Assembly: GCA_002394205.1 (NCBI GenBank)
Contig: DGTC01000068.1
Location: 1-64,000 of the forward strand
Reading direction: 5' to 3'
DNA length: 64,000 nucleotides
DNA from: Lachnospira sp. UBA4346
GTDB taxonomy: Bacteria > Bacillota > Clostridia > Lachnospirales > Lachnospiraceae
Shown here: positions 35,632 to 44,254 of the stretch, in pieces
Layout: each line of letters starts with the position of its first letter
Position numbering within the stretch: position 1 is the stretch's first letter
Program-made: the position numbers and the translations under genes
The notes under the pieces: generated by a model
Databases searched by the model: none
Told to the model about the DNA's origin: nothing
What the model saw: the letters and a program-made list of their open reading frames with translations, nothing else

Positions 35632-36804
35632 CTAATACACACCCTTATCAATCATAACAATATGTTCATACTGATTATCATTCATAATCTCTGCACACAC
35701 GCTTCCGGTACAAACACCTGCTAACATATGTGAACATCTTGCAAGCAATTCTAATGTAACAAGATATTCTACTCCTCTTAAATAACTGTCATTCGGGCGA
35801 TCTCCTTTAATCTGCGCCAGCCATTGTGTACCCGTATTATCAAAACGCTGCTGGTCAGTACAAATCAGACAATTTCCAAATTCCTGTTTGAACCGTTCTA
35901 GAGCTTCTGCATCCTCTGTACACAGATAAATGTATTCACACCCCCATTCTTCCTGATACCGATGCATATATGCAATCATTTCATCTACCGTCGGCTGAAT
36001 AGCATGATCCTTTAGCTTTAGATTGACCATATCCGTTCCCCGAAACAGAACTCCCATAACATTTTCTTTGCCTGCAAGCAGTCTCTGATATTCTTTGTCA
36101 ACTTCCTGCTGTACGGACGAATTCAAATGAATGTACTTTTTCCACAGCTGCATATATCTTGGAATATTGTATTTCTTATGATAATTTCCAAAAAAACAAT
36201 TGTCATCATATCCGAGTACAACCTGTTTACTCTGATACACTTCATCAATCGTATATTCAGACACCGGTTTAAAAAAATACTCCCATGCGTTTTCTTTTCC
36301 GATATTCTCCTGCTCCATATACTGACTTGGATAAGACTGCATATCTACCACCGGTATCATATGATGCTGTTCTACATAATCCATCTGCTCTAAAAAACAA
36401 AATACATTCGACATCAAGCCATTCTTGATGCGGATAGGCTTTGACAGTACATAGAACTGTTTATCCGGATTCTTCTCTCCATAAGAATAATGAAATATCA
36501 TTCTGTACCACTGCTGTCTCTTAAGTATCTTTTCTCTGGAAATATGCAATTCTTCCGTTAAATAGGTGCAAATCTCTTCATCAAAATCACTCGTAATCAC
36601 AATATAATCAAATATGACATCAGGCAGCTCTGCTGGTGCATAATATGGCTGATTCTCCTGTGCAACATCCTTTGCCTTGCTTTCATTCTTGTCTGAAAAT
36701 CCTACAATATCAAATCTTGACTTAATATAGTCTATGGATTGAAACAACGTTCCCCCAATCCCATATACAATCACACGATACTGTTCTAATCTTGCTGCAC
36801 TCAT
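35632..36804 (-). CDS. Rossmann-module protein with O-fucosyltransferase-like domain
   Basis: A 390-residue fusion that opens module B. Residues 1-100 are the shared module (YRVIVYGIGGTLFQSIDYI, DIVGFSDKNES, FDYIVITSDFDEE). The C-terminal half resembles GT-B fucosyltransferases of the GT23/O-FucT superfamily: GVLFRGTDMV corresponds to the HxRxxD-type donor loop, CEYIYLCTEDAEALERFKQE is the second Rossmann fold, and TLELLARCSHMLAGVCTGS with VCAEIMN is the typical end. The His of HxR is replaced by Phe. The leader contains a strong terminator hairpin between a possible sigma-28 promoter and the AAGGAG site. Confidence 0.72.
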   Translation of the reverse strand: MSAARLEQYRVIVYGIGGTLFQSIDYIKSRFDIVGFSDKNESKAKDVAQENQPYYAPAELPDVIFDYIVITSDFDEEICTYLTEELHISREKILKRQQWYRMIFHYSYGEKNPDKQFYVLSKPIRIKNGLMSNVFCFLEQMDYVEQHHMIPVVDMQSYPSQYMEQENIGKENAWEYFFKPVSEYTIDEVYQSKQVVLGYDDNCFFGNYHKKYNIPRYMQLWKKYIHLNSSVQQEVDKEYQRLLAGKENVMGVLFRGTDMVNLKLKDHAIQPTVDEMIAYMHRYQEEWGCEYIYLCTEDAEALERFKQEFGNCLICTDQQRFDNTGTQWLAQIKGDRPNDSYLRGVEYLVTLELLARCSHMLAGVCTGSVCAEIMNDNQYEHIVMIDKGVY

Positions 36805-36818
36805 CCTAACTCCTTATA

Positions 36819-36855
36819 AATAAAAAATCTGGTTATCCCAACGAACAACCAGATT
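36819..36855 (-). terminator. Strong intrinsic terminator between modules A and B
   Basis: A 9-bp perfect stem AATCTGGTT (36826-36834) with 36847-36855 and a 12-nt loop is followed on the minus strand by TTTTTTATTT. It can end the module A transcript after the SDR gene at 36979. It is only about 17 nt before the start codon of the first module B gene. Confidence 0.86.
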
Positions 36856-36898
36856 CTACCACGCTTCTTATTCTAGTCCTCCATGACATCTGTTTATT

Positions 36899-36925
36899 AT
36901 ATCGTCATAAAGCGACAAAATGTTA
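36899..36925 (-). promoter_or_regulatory. Candidate sigma-28 (SigD) promoter upstream of module B
   Basis: On the minus strand TAAC (36922-36925), exactly 15 nt, then GACGATAT (36899-36906). The consensus is TAAA-N15-GCCGATAT, so one mismatch occurs in each element. The start would be near 36890, upstream of the terminator hairpin, so the hairpin would be in the leader. Confidence 0.5.
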
Positions 36926-36978
36926 ACACAAAGCGCATATTATTTGTTTATTATATCAATCACACAATCACCGCTGTA

Positions 36979-38040
36979 TTATTCCTCAAAACTATATATC
37001 GTATTCTTTACGCCATCTAACAAAGATACCTGCGGCTTCCAGCCTAATGCTTCCAACTTATGTGTGTCTAAGCCGACTCTTGCATATTTGCAATATGCAC
37101 CGTTATTATTCTGCAAATGGAATTCTACCCGAATCTTCTTTTCCGGAAATGCTTCCGTCATAAGACGCGCCACGTCACGAATCATCATCGGTTCTGTTTC
37201 ATTGGCAAGATTATAACTCTGCGTATTCTCTCCCTGAAATAATACATAGAACATTCCGCGTACCGCATCTGTAATATAACAAAATGCTCTTTTAGCAGTT
37301 CCTTCGCTCTTTAAAATAATATTTCGATTATGCAATACATCTGACATAAAGTCAGACATTACACGTCCGTCATTCTCTGTCTCCATACCTGGCCCATAAG
37401 AATGTGCAATACGAACATTTGTAAATGGAAGTCCTTTCTCCACCTGATAACTCTTTAGTATCTGTTCTGCCATACGTTTGCTCTCTGGATAGCAGGAACG
37501 GGAATCCATCGGATCTAATACGCCCATATCGTCTTCCGTAATCCATTCCACATTTTCTAATTTTCCATAAACTTCTCTTGTCGAGGTAAACAGCACATTT
37601 GCAGCTTTGCTTCGCAATGCATATGCGCAGACATTTTTCGTTCCAATAACATTCGCTTCTATAATACTAAGCGGTGCATTTTTAATAAATCTTGGACTTG
37701 CCGAACCTGCTGCATGAATAATATAATCTGCATCTGGTATATTGTCAAAACTTTCACATACATCCTGTACAATCAGTGAAAATTGCTTATCACCGATAAA
37801 GCACCCGAATTTTGCCATTGCACGATCTCTGTTTCGTACCAATGCAAGCACATGTACATTCCAATTTTTCTTCTCATTCAGATACATGAGTGTATACACG
37901 CAATACGTTGCTAACATCCCATTTGCACCTGTTACTAAAACTGTACGGTCTTTACAAAGGTCATATGCAATATTCGTATCTGCAATCATTCGCTCCATAT
38001 CTTCCTGTACAATCTGTGTTTCATACAAATATTTATTCAT
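36979..38040 (-). CDS. NAD-dependent epimerase/dehydratase (extended SDR)
   Basis: A 353-residue extended short-chain dehydrogenase acting on a nucleotide sugar or alditol derivative. VLVTGANGMLATYCVY is the NAD-binding loop, STREVYG with SCYPESKRMAEQI gives the catalytic Ser and Tyr-x3-Lys, and RAFCYITDAVRGMFYVL with YNLANE are late family motifs. It resembles UDP-glucuronate decarboxylase-like enzymes. With the IspD/TarI-like and LicD genes just upstream it forms a three-gene set, probably making an NDP-linked intermediate. It is the last gene of module A. Confidence 0.85.
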   Translation of the reverse strand: MNKYLYETQIVQEDMERMIADTNIAYDLCKDRTVLVTGANGMLATYCVYTLMYLNEKKNWNVHVLALVRNRDRAMAKFGCFIGDKQFSLIVQDVCESFDNIPDADYIIHAAGSASPRFIKNAPLSIIEANVIGTKNVCAYALRSKAANVLFTSTREVYGKLENVEWITEDDMGVLDPMDSRSCYPESKRMAEQILKSYQVEKGLPFTNVRIAHSYGPGMETENDGRVMSDFMSDVLHNRNIILKSEGTAKRAFCYITDAVRGMFYVLFQGENTQSYNLANETEPMMIRDVARLMTEAFPEKKIRVEFHLQNNNGAYCKYARVGLDTHKLEALGWKPQVSLLDGVKNTIYSFEE

Positions 38041-38063
38041 CCTTTTGTCCTTTCCTGTATGTG

Positions 38064-38780
38064 CTATTCTAACTGTTGATTTTCTCTTGCATCATATAAT
38101 GCACGGAACATATAGAAATCGTCTGGTGTTGTAATCTTAATATTTTCAAATGGACCGTCAACGACCGCAAGCTGCTTTCCATAATAATTCATCAATGTGC
38201 AGGAATCAATCATATTCGTCTGATGCTCCGATAACGCCCTCTCATGCATATCAAGAATATCCTTCAGCCAGAAACTCTGCGGTGCTTTTGCCACTCTTGA
38301 ATGTGCCCTGCTTGGAATCTGCACGACACTCTCCGAATCATCCACTAACACAAAGGTTTCCTTTGCAACAGAACATGTAATTGCAGAACCATATTTCTCT
38401 ACAGAATGAATATTATCTGTAATCACCTGTTCATTAATCAACGGTCTGACGCCATCGTGAATCAGCACAATATTATTTTCCAATCCATACATCTGTCTTG
38501 CCGCTAACAATCCCTGATAAATAGAGAGCTGTCCTGTTTCTCCTCCCGGAACGATTGCACCGATTTTATCAAGACGAAACCGATACTTCATTTCTTCCAT
38601 ATATGGAATCCAGTCTTTTAAGCATGCCACCACAATTCCATCAATCATCGGATGCTGTTCAAACAATTCTATTGTATGTACGATAATCGGTTTGCCATGT
38701 ACGAGCAGGAATTGCTTCGGCTTATCCTTCGTATGCATTCTCGTACCGCTTCCTCCTGCGAAAATCACTGCAATATTCAC
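38064..38780 (-). CDS. IspD/TarI-like cytidylyltransferase
   Basis: A 238-residue nucleotidyltransferase of the IspD/TarI group that couples CTP to an alditol or sugar phosphate. VIFAGGSGTRMHTKDKPKQF is the CTP-binding loop, and IVLIHDGVRPLINEQVI and VAKAPQSFWLKDI are hallmarks. The similarity and the LicD neighbour favour a ribitol-phosphate or related substrate over the isoprenoid one. The start is best at GTG 38778-38780: it is 8 nt after GGAGG and overlaps the LicD stop as GTGA. Confidence 0.85.
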   Translation of the reverse strand: MNIAVIFAGGSGTRMHTKDKPKQFLLVHGKPIIVHTIELFEQHPMIDGIVVACLKDWIPYMEEMKYRFRLDKIGAIVPGGETGQLSIYQGLLAARQMYGLENNIVLIHDGVRPLINEQVITDNIHSVEKYGSAITCSVAKETFVLVDDSESVVQIPSRAHSRVAKAPQSFWLKDILDMHERALSEHQTNMIDSCTLMNYYGKQLAVVDGPFENIKITTPDDFYMFRALYDARENQQLE

Positions 38781-39970
38781 TGTTCTTTCCTCCAATATGC
38801 CCGATAATAATGAACACCTACCTGTTTTTCTTTGGGCGGTAATTTCATATAGTCCCCATATAACCTCGTCAGGTATTCGTGATAATGCTTTGGTGCTGCC
38901 AATCTCAGATGCTCAAACGGAAGTTCCACCGTTTCCTCAAAGTAATACCTCGGAAATATATCTTTCAAAAAATACCGTCCCAATACATTGCCGATGGTAT
39001 CATATGTATCATAATCAAAAGTCATCATATATTGTATCTGTTCCTGATATGCCTGCATACATGCTTTCATATCATACATCAGATTCCATTTTTTCATTTC
39101 CAATGTGCGCATCTGTTTAATATATGCATCAAATTCTTCCTGTCCTTGTGGCACACCGATAAATGGAAAAATATCAATACTTACGCCACTCGTGAGCTGC
39201 AAAAAGCCATTAAAGTCACAGACTGTACGATTATCCACCATCAAAGAGCAGGCATCAAAATATTCCATATCCGGACTCATGCCGATAAATGAATAATCTT
39301 CATCATTCCGAAGCACTTCTTCTAAACGAATAATATCCCCAAGCGGCATGACTACGTCTATGTCATCATCCCACGGAATATACCCCTGATGGCGAACCGC
39401 TCCGATTAATGTTCCTCCACAAATGTAATAACGGATTCCATGTTCCTTACACACGGTATCCAACTTCTGTAAAATACCCAATTGCACTTGTTTGATTTCA
39501 TCATCTGTCAGCTCTACATAACTCGTTCTGTCTACATAACTGTAATCATTCATCACCTGCGGCAAATCAATCGCATAAAAGATATTTTTATGATACTCAT
39601 ATCCCATCTGCTCTAACTGTGCCCGCATCTCCTTCTGATATGTCGATGCAATCAGCACAATCTTATCCTGTGAATATGCCTCCTTCGACATATACTGTTC
39701 GGGAAGAAATACCGGAACTCCGTAAACAATCTTTCCTTCTCTCGAAGAATCATTATCAATAATCGCCTGTACCTGAATTCCTTTTTGCTTCAGATAGTAA
39801 ATAACAATACTTGCAAGATTACTTGTTCCGAACATTACGACAGTCTTATTCTGTAATATTCCCTGTTCAAGCAAAGTGTCTAAATTATGGTATAAGGTAC
39901 GAATCGCTGTATCATGTCTTTCATAATACGTATGTGTACGATTGTTATATTCTTCTTTATTTACTCCCAT
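38777..39970 (-). CDS. Rossmann-module protein with LicD family domain
   Basis: A 397-residue fusion. Residues about 42-135 carry the shared module (KTVVMFGTSNLASIVIYYL, VQAIIDNDSSRE, DKIVLIASTYQKE). From about 155 on it is a LicD-type nucleotidyltransferase-fold enzyme: YYICGGTLIGAVRHQGYIPW with DDDIDVVM is the catalytic block (D201-D205). LicD proteins transfer phosphocholine or other phospho-alditol groups from CDP donors. Together with the CTP-dependent transferase just downstream it may attach a phosphoalditol to the glycan. Confidence 0.88.
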   Translation of the reverse strand: MGVNKEEYNNRTHTYYERHDTAIRTLYHNLDTLLEQGILQNKTVVMFGTSNLASIVIYYLKQKGIQVQAIIDNDSSREGKIVYGVPVFLPEQYMSKEAYSQDKIVLIASTYQKEMRAQLEQMGYEYHKNIFYAIDLPQVMNDYSYVDRTSYVELTDDEIKQVQLGILQKLDTVCKEHGIRYYICGGTLIGAVRHQGYIPWDDDIDVVMPLGDIIRLEEVLRNDEDYSFIGMSPDMEYFDACSLMVDNRTVCDFNGFLQLTSGVSIDIFPFIGVPQGQEEFDAYIKQMRTLEMKKWNLMYDMKACMQAYQEQIQYMMTFDYDTYDTIGNVLGRYFLKDIFPRYYFEETVELPFEHLRLAAPKHYHEYLTRLYGDYMKLPPKEKQVGVHYYRAYWRKEQ

Positions 39971-39991
39971 TCCTTTTCCCCCGCGTTTTTA

Positions 39992-41227
39992 TTACTTTTC
40001 CCAGATTGGTCCTTCTATCCCACGCTCTGTGCGAACCTTTAAATGAATCATCTGCTTAATCGTCTCAACACGTTCATAGAACTCTGCATCATCTTTTGCC
40101 AGTAAATGAATAAATCTTCCTTCAATCTTATCCATAAATACATTCGTATGCATGCCAACATGTATATCTTCAAAATTGTGACTATATGTATATGGCAGGT
40201 CAATGACATCCTGAATTCCTTCTACGGAAATCACTTCCCCTACAGGCATAAACATAGATACATAACCACAGGATACATCCTTATGCATAATCTGTGGCAC
40301 TTCATGAATCTGTCCTGTACACGCAGCTAATAAAAATGATGCAGAATTAAAATCCGTCATCATCGGTACAATTCCGGATGAAATATAACGTCCACCGCCT
40401 CGTGCTGCTGTTTCAATCAGCCAGACACCACGTTCATTTACCTTGACTTCTGTATGTGTTCTGCCCCATGGAAGCCCAAAACCTTCAACGACCTGTTTTA
40501 CCAATGCATTTGCCATATTCCACTGCTGTGGTGTCACTTCCGCCGGATATTTCCCGATATATTCTGAAAAAATCCCCGGTACCTGACATTTCTGATATTC
40601 TCCACATACCAATGTCTGATACGTATTATTTACAACAACACCATCGATCAGCAATTCTTTTCCGTCTATATATTCTTCAACAATGACCTTTCCCGATTTA
40701 GAGGCTTCTTTTGTATACTCAAATTCATCACGAATCGTCTGTACTTGCGAAATGCGCACTACACCTCTGCTTCCTGCACTGTCAATTGGTTTCATAATTG
40801 CATCGCACTGCAAAGTTTCATAAAAAGCAATCGCATCTTCTACACGCTCGACAAGTTTATAACGTATGGTATCTATACCAATCTTGCGACAAGTTTCTCG
40901 CATCAGATATTTGTTTGTGAATAATTCTGCCATATCCGTACCAATTCCCGGAAGTCCCAGCTGTTCAGCCACATATGCAACCGTTCGAACTGGTGTTTCT
41001 GCCTGATCTGTCGTAATCCCATCAATGTGCAAACGGCGTGCTTCCTGCAGCACAGCCTCTTTATCACGCAAATCCACATATACACACGCATCTGCATATG
41101 CAAAACCCGGTTCTTCGTGAACCGGAGATGCTACGATTGTATAATATCCTTCTTCTTTTGCCTTCTGTATCAATGGCAGCATAAAATTATTTGCCCCAAG
41201 AATCATTACTCTTTTCTGCTTCATCAT
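39992..41227 (-). CDS. ATP-grasp domain protein in nonulosonate cluster
   Basis: A 411-residue ATP-grasp ligase. The N-terminal preATP-grasp part is RVMILGANNFMLPLIQKAKE. CDAIMKPIDSAGSRGVVRIS binds ATP, KVIVEEYIDGKELLIDGVVV is the lid, and WLIETAARGGGRYISSGIVP is the metal site. Such enzymes join a carboxylate to an amine through an acyl phosphate. Between pseG and licD it may attach an amino acid or other acid to the sugar's amino group. Two ATG codons follow AAGAAGG; the second (41222-41224) has better spacing. Confidence 0.87.
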   Translation of the reverse strand: MMKQKRVMILGANNFMLPLIQKAKEEGYYTIVASPVHEEPGFAYADACVYVDLRDKEAVLQEARRLHIDGITTDQAETPVRTVAYVAEQLGLPGIGTDMAELFTNKYLMRETCRKIGIDTIRYKLVERVEDAIAFYETLQCDAIMKPIDSAGSRGVVRISQVQTIRDEFEYTKEASKSGKVIVEEYIDGKELLIDGVVVNNTYQTLVCGEYQKCQVPGIFSEYIGKYPAEVTPQQWNMANALVKQVVEGFGLPWGRTHTEVKVNERGVWLIETAARGGGRYISSGIVPMMTDFNSASFLLAACTGQIHEVPQIMHKDVSCGYVSMFMPVGEVISVEGIQDVIDLPYTYSHNFEDIHVGMHTNVFMDKIEGRFIHLLAKDDAEFYERVETIKQMIHLKVRTERGIEGPIWEK

Positions 41228-41236
41228 TATACCTTC

Positions 41237-42292
41237 TTATCTATTCTTCAATGCCGCAATTGCCTGTGCAATACGCTCTGCGCCATGCCCATCGACCAAC
41301 TGCTGCATCTGATTTATCATTTCTTCCTGCAGCTGCATATCCTGCGCAACGCTCTCTAAGCGGTCGATGATACGCTCTACCGTATCTTCGGTATTTTCCT
41401 GTACATCACCTGCATACTGCATAATATTATCTTTGCCAAAACACTCTTTATCGTATTTCTGATTATCTGCAACAATAAAAAAAACTGTCGGCAACTGCAT
41501 CGCACAACATTCATACAACACTGTACTTGCCGCCGACACCGCCATATCACACTGTTGCATTAACCCTGCCATATCCGTGACATTTTCATGCACCTGTATA
41601 GATTCATATGTTTTTGCATATTCTAGCAACTGTGATTTATTTGGATTATACGCCCCTGCTACGACATGATAACGATATTTATTGACAAGATTTCTGCGAA
41701 TAATATGCGACAAAATCGTTCCCATAACATTATAAATATCTCCTCCGCCGCATATAATCAAAATATCCTGTGCCTGAGAAACTGCATGACGACTCTGTTT
41801 CGTGCAAAATGCTTCCCTTAACGGAACATACGCACCGCCTAATAATAGCTGTGTCTGACTGTCTTTATAACGCTTCTGATAATCAAATCGTGTATAATAT
41901 AACGAATAATTAATCAGCATATCCACCGGATACTTCTCTTCATATAAATCATCTATATAGACTAACTTTACAACATCCTTTAACTTCTCCATATACGATG
42001 CTGTAATCCGATATGAATCCATAAGAAGCACTGGCTTATCTTTCATTTTCATTTCACGTTCAAACAGCGTACGCAAGCTGCGAATCTCTGCTTCATTATC
42101 CGGACAATTCCAGTCAGAGTCTAATATCTTATAGACATATCCTGCTTGTTCAATTAATGTTGCCGACTGTTTATCTGAAATCAGAAATGTCACCTGCTCT
42201 CCTTGATAAACGAGCTGTTTTGCTATCGTCAGGCAACGCATCACATGACCTGTTGCAATCACTTCATTTGCATCTGTTCTTATATATATCAC
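41237..42292 (-). CDS. pseG: UDP-2,4-diacetamido-2,4,6-trideoxy-altropyranose hydrolase (PseG/SpsG)
   Basis: Removes UDP from the 2,4-diamino sugar before condensation with phosphoenolpyruvate in the pseudaminic acid pathway. The start MIYIRTDANEVIATGHVMRC with LTIAKQL is the family signature with catalytic H16; a second signature is YDKECFGKDNIMQYAG. There is no fused acetyltransferase domain. The start is a GTG preceded by AAGGTGAG. It is 9 nt from the SpsF-like gene upstream. Confidence 0.93.
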   Translation of the reverse strand: MIYIRTDANEVIATGHVMRCLTIAKQLVYQGEQVTFLISDKQSATLIEQAGYVYKILDSDWNCPDNEAEIRSLRTLFEREMKMKDKPVLLMDSYRITASYMEKLKDVVKLVYIDDLYEEKYPVDMLINYSLYYTRFDYQKRYKDSQTQLLLGGAYVPLREAFCTKQSRHAVSQAQDILIICGGGDIYNVMGTILSHIIRRNLVNKYRYHVVAGAYNPNKSQLLEYAKTYESIQVHENVTDMAGLMQQCDMAVSAASTVLYECCAMQLPTVFFIVADNQKYDKECFGKDNIMQYAGDVQENTEDTVERIIDRLESVAQDMQLQEEMINQMQQLVDGHGAERIAQAIAALKNR

Positions 42293-42301
42293 AATCTCAC
42301 C

Positions 42302-43042
42302 TTACTTCGTATGCTTCAGCTTCTGAACGACTTCTGCATTAATCTGAGCAATTTCCGGATGCTCCTGCATATATGCAACAATATCTTCAAAATAAAAATT
42401 ATGTACTCCGTGATAAAAATGCTCATAAATTTTTTGAATTACCTGCCAGTCTTCTTCTGTGTCCAGCGTCCAGCGATACTGCGAATAATCCTTATCATAT
42501 TTATAATACACACGATTCTGTGCATGGTCATAAATATATGGTGATACATGCTCTCTGTCATAAGAATCCGTTGCTTCTGTCCACGCCTTTTCTAACCAGG
42601 TAAATGGAAAGATTTCCAAATCAAGACCTCTTGGATAAGACATCGTCTCCCATTCATTCGGCACATTGGTAATAATATCACACTGTTTACAATTATAATC
42701 CGTCACAACCTCATCAATAACAAATGGATCAATCAATGGACAGTCTGATGTGATTCGAATGACATTTTCAACCTGATAATGCTTTGCTGCCTGATAATAT
42801 CTGTCTAATACATCATTTTCACTTCCACGAAATACTTTCGCACCACAACGCTCTGCAACTTCTACAATTGCCGCATCTTCCGCTTTATCTGTCGTTGCAA
42901 TAATAATATCATCTACTGTCTTTGCCTGACGGATTCTCTCTACATCATGTTCTAATACCGTCTTTCCGCACAATTCCTTTAATACCTTTGCATGCAATCT
43001 TGACGAACCTACTCTTGCCTGCATAATCACTGCATTTTTCAT
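42302..43042 (-). CDS. SpsF/PseF-like CMP-nonulosonate cytidylyltransferase
   Basis: A 246-residue cytidylyltransferase of the SpsF type, which activates a nonulosonic acid with CTP. The N-terminus QARVGSSRLHAKVLKELCGK is the CTP loop, DDIIIATTDKAEDAAIVEVA and RITSDCPLIDPFVID follow, and YRWTLDTEEDW is near the end. The ATG at 43040-43042 overlaps the upstream stop codon as ATGA, showing translational coupling; an ATG three codons earlier touches the GGAGG site. With pseG next to it the pair mirrors spsF-spsG of Bacillus spore coat loci. Confidence 0.9.
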   Translation of the reverse strand: MKNAVIMQARVGSSRLHAKVLKELCGKTVLEHDVERIRQAKTVDDIIIATTDKAEDAAIVEVAERCGAKVFRGSENDVLDRYYQAAKHYQVENVIRITSDCPLIDPFVIDEVVTDYNCKQCDIITNVPNEWETMSYPRGLDLEIFPFTWLEKAWTEATDSYDREHVSPYIYDHAQNRVYYKYDKDYSQYRWTLDTEEDWQVIQKIYEHFYHGVHNFYFEDIVAYMQEHPEIAQINAEVVQKLKHTK

Positions 43043-44163
43043 ATTTTGCATCCTCCCTCTGCAATATAATCCTGAACTGCCTCGATAATCAACTGCATAT
43101 CTGCGGTTGTATATCGATAATCACATGGAATTGCCAGCATATTTTCATAGATATATAATGTATCTTCGCACATCTGCGTAATATACTGTGAAATCGGCCA
43201 CAGTACTGGAAGATAAATATCTCTTTCCCGCATAAACTTCTGAAACGCTTCTCTGTTTGGGATATAAATGGGCACATACAAAGGCGCCGTATTTCCGTCA
43301 TATATCAATGGTAACTCGATTTCTCCCTTACGACACAATGGATGAACTCCTTCATATAACACACGGGCATTTTCTGAACGTCGTCTTTCATTCTCTGCAA
43401 AATGTACTGTATGCAATATCCTGCTGGCATAATCTGATATTTGATATACCTTCGCATCTTCATCTAACAACTCTTCTGCACGGATATTTTTTGCCAGAAA
43501 ATACTGTTTCATCTCGGATAAATCAGCATCTTCCTGTTTGATGCGTCTTAAATAATCCCATTTTAAAGTAAGTGCCTGCCACTTTTCCTGCACAAAATCG
43601 TTTCGTTTTGTCTGTGGCTTATTCTTGATTCGTGTCTTTGACAATAAAAATCCACCGTCCGGTATCCCAAACCATTTTCTTAAACTGCACACACAATAAT
43701 CTGCCGTTATATGTGCCGGCAGAAATAATGTCTGTGTCACATCTTCTATGACAATTCCACCTTGTTTCTGAAATACTTCTATATCTTTACGAATCTCCGA
43801 CAGTGTATCCTGACCATAATAGCCATGTACCAGAATCACTTCCGGTTGAAATTGATCAATATATTCTATAAACTTCGCCCGATTCGGCCTCATATCTTTT
43901 CCTACCGGATAATATGCGACTTCATATCCTTTGCGCACAAACGGCATATCAACCGTATCACAGGTATACATCGGCAGAAGACATTTTCTCCTGTTTGTAA
44001 TCTGCTGTAATGCCAGTTCAATCGCATCACGTCCACTCGATACCAGACAGGAATCCTGATATGTATATTGCAGGCGGTTCACTATCGTTTCTATCGCAAT
44101 ATCTTCTGCTTTGATATACTCTATCTGTTTTTTATCAACTTCAAATATACTTCCAATTTCCAT
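43039..44163 (-). CDS. PLP-dependent sugar aminotransferase (PseC-like role)
   Basis: A 374-residue fold-type I aminotransferase related to DegT-type sugar aminotransferases but divergent. DSCLVSSGRDAIELALQQI starts the PLP fold, IVIEDVTQTLFLPAH gives the PLP Asp (D141), and DYCVCSLRKWFGIPDGGFLL holds the PLP lysine (K163). In pathway order it is the best candidate for the PseC step, aminating the 4-keto sugar from PseB. It starts 91 nt after the methyltransferase gene. Confidence 0.82.
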   Translation of the reverse strand: MEIGSIFEVDKKQIEYIKAEDIAIETIVNRLQYTYQDSCLVSSGRDAIELALQQITNRRKCLLPMYTCDTVDMPFVRKGYEVAYYPVGKDMRPNRAKFIEYIDQFQPEVILVHGYYGQDTLSEIRKDIEVFQKQGGIVIEDVTQTLFLPAHITADYCVCSLRKWFGIPDGGFLLSKTRIKNKPQTKRNDFVQEKWQALTLKWDYLRRIKQEDADLSEMKQYFLAKNIRAEELLDEDAKVYQISDYASRILHTVHFAENERRRSENARVLYEGVHPLCRKGEIELPLIYDGNTAPLYVPIYIPNREAFQKFMRERDIYLPVLWPISQYITQMCEDTLYIYENMLAIPCDYRYTTADMQLIIEAVQDYIAEGGCKI

Positions 44164-44254
44164 TTTTGTCTCCCGGCTATGAAGTATTAAAATTTCTCAG
44201 CCATTGAATCATATATCATTTCTATCGTAATATGAATACTACATCTAATTACAA

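Noticed and set aside
44222..44248. Sigma-28-like pattern TTAG-N15-TACGATAG before the aminotransferase gene.
   Set aside because: Only two of four and about five of eight consensus positions match, too weak to claim.
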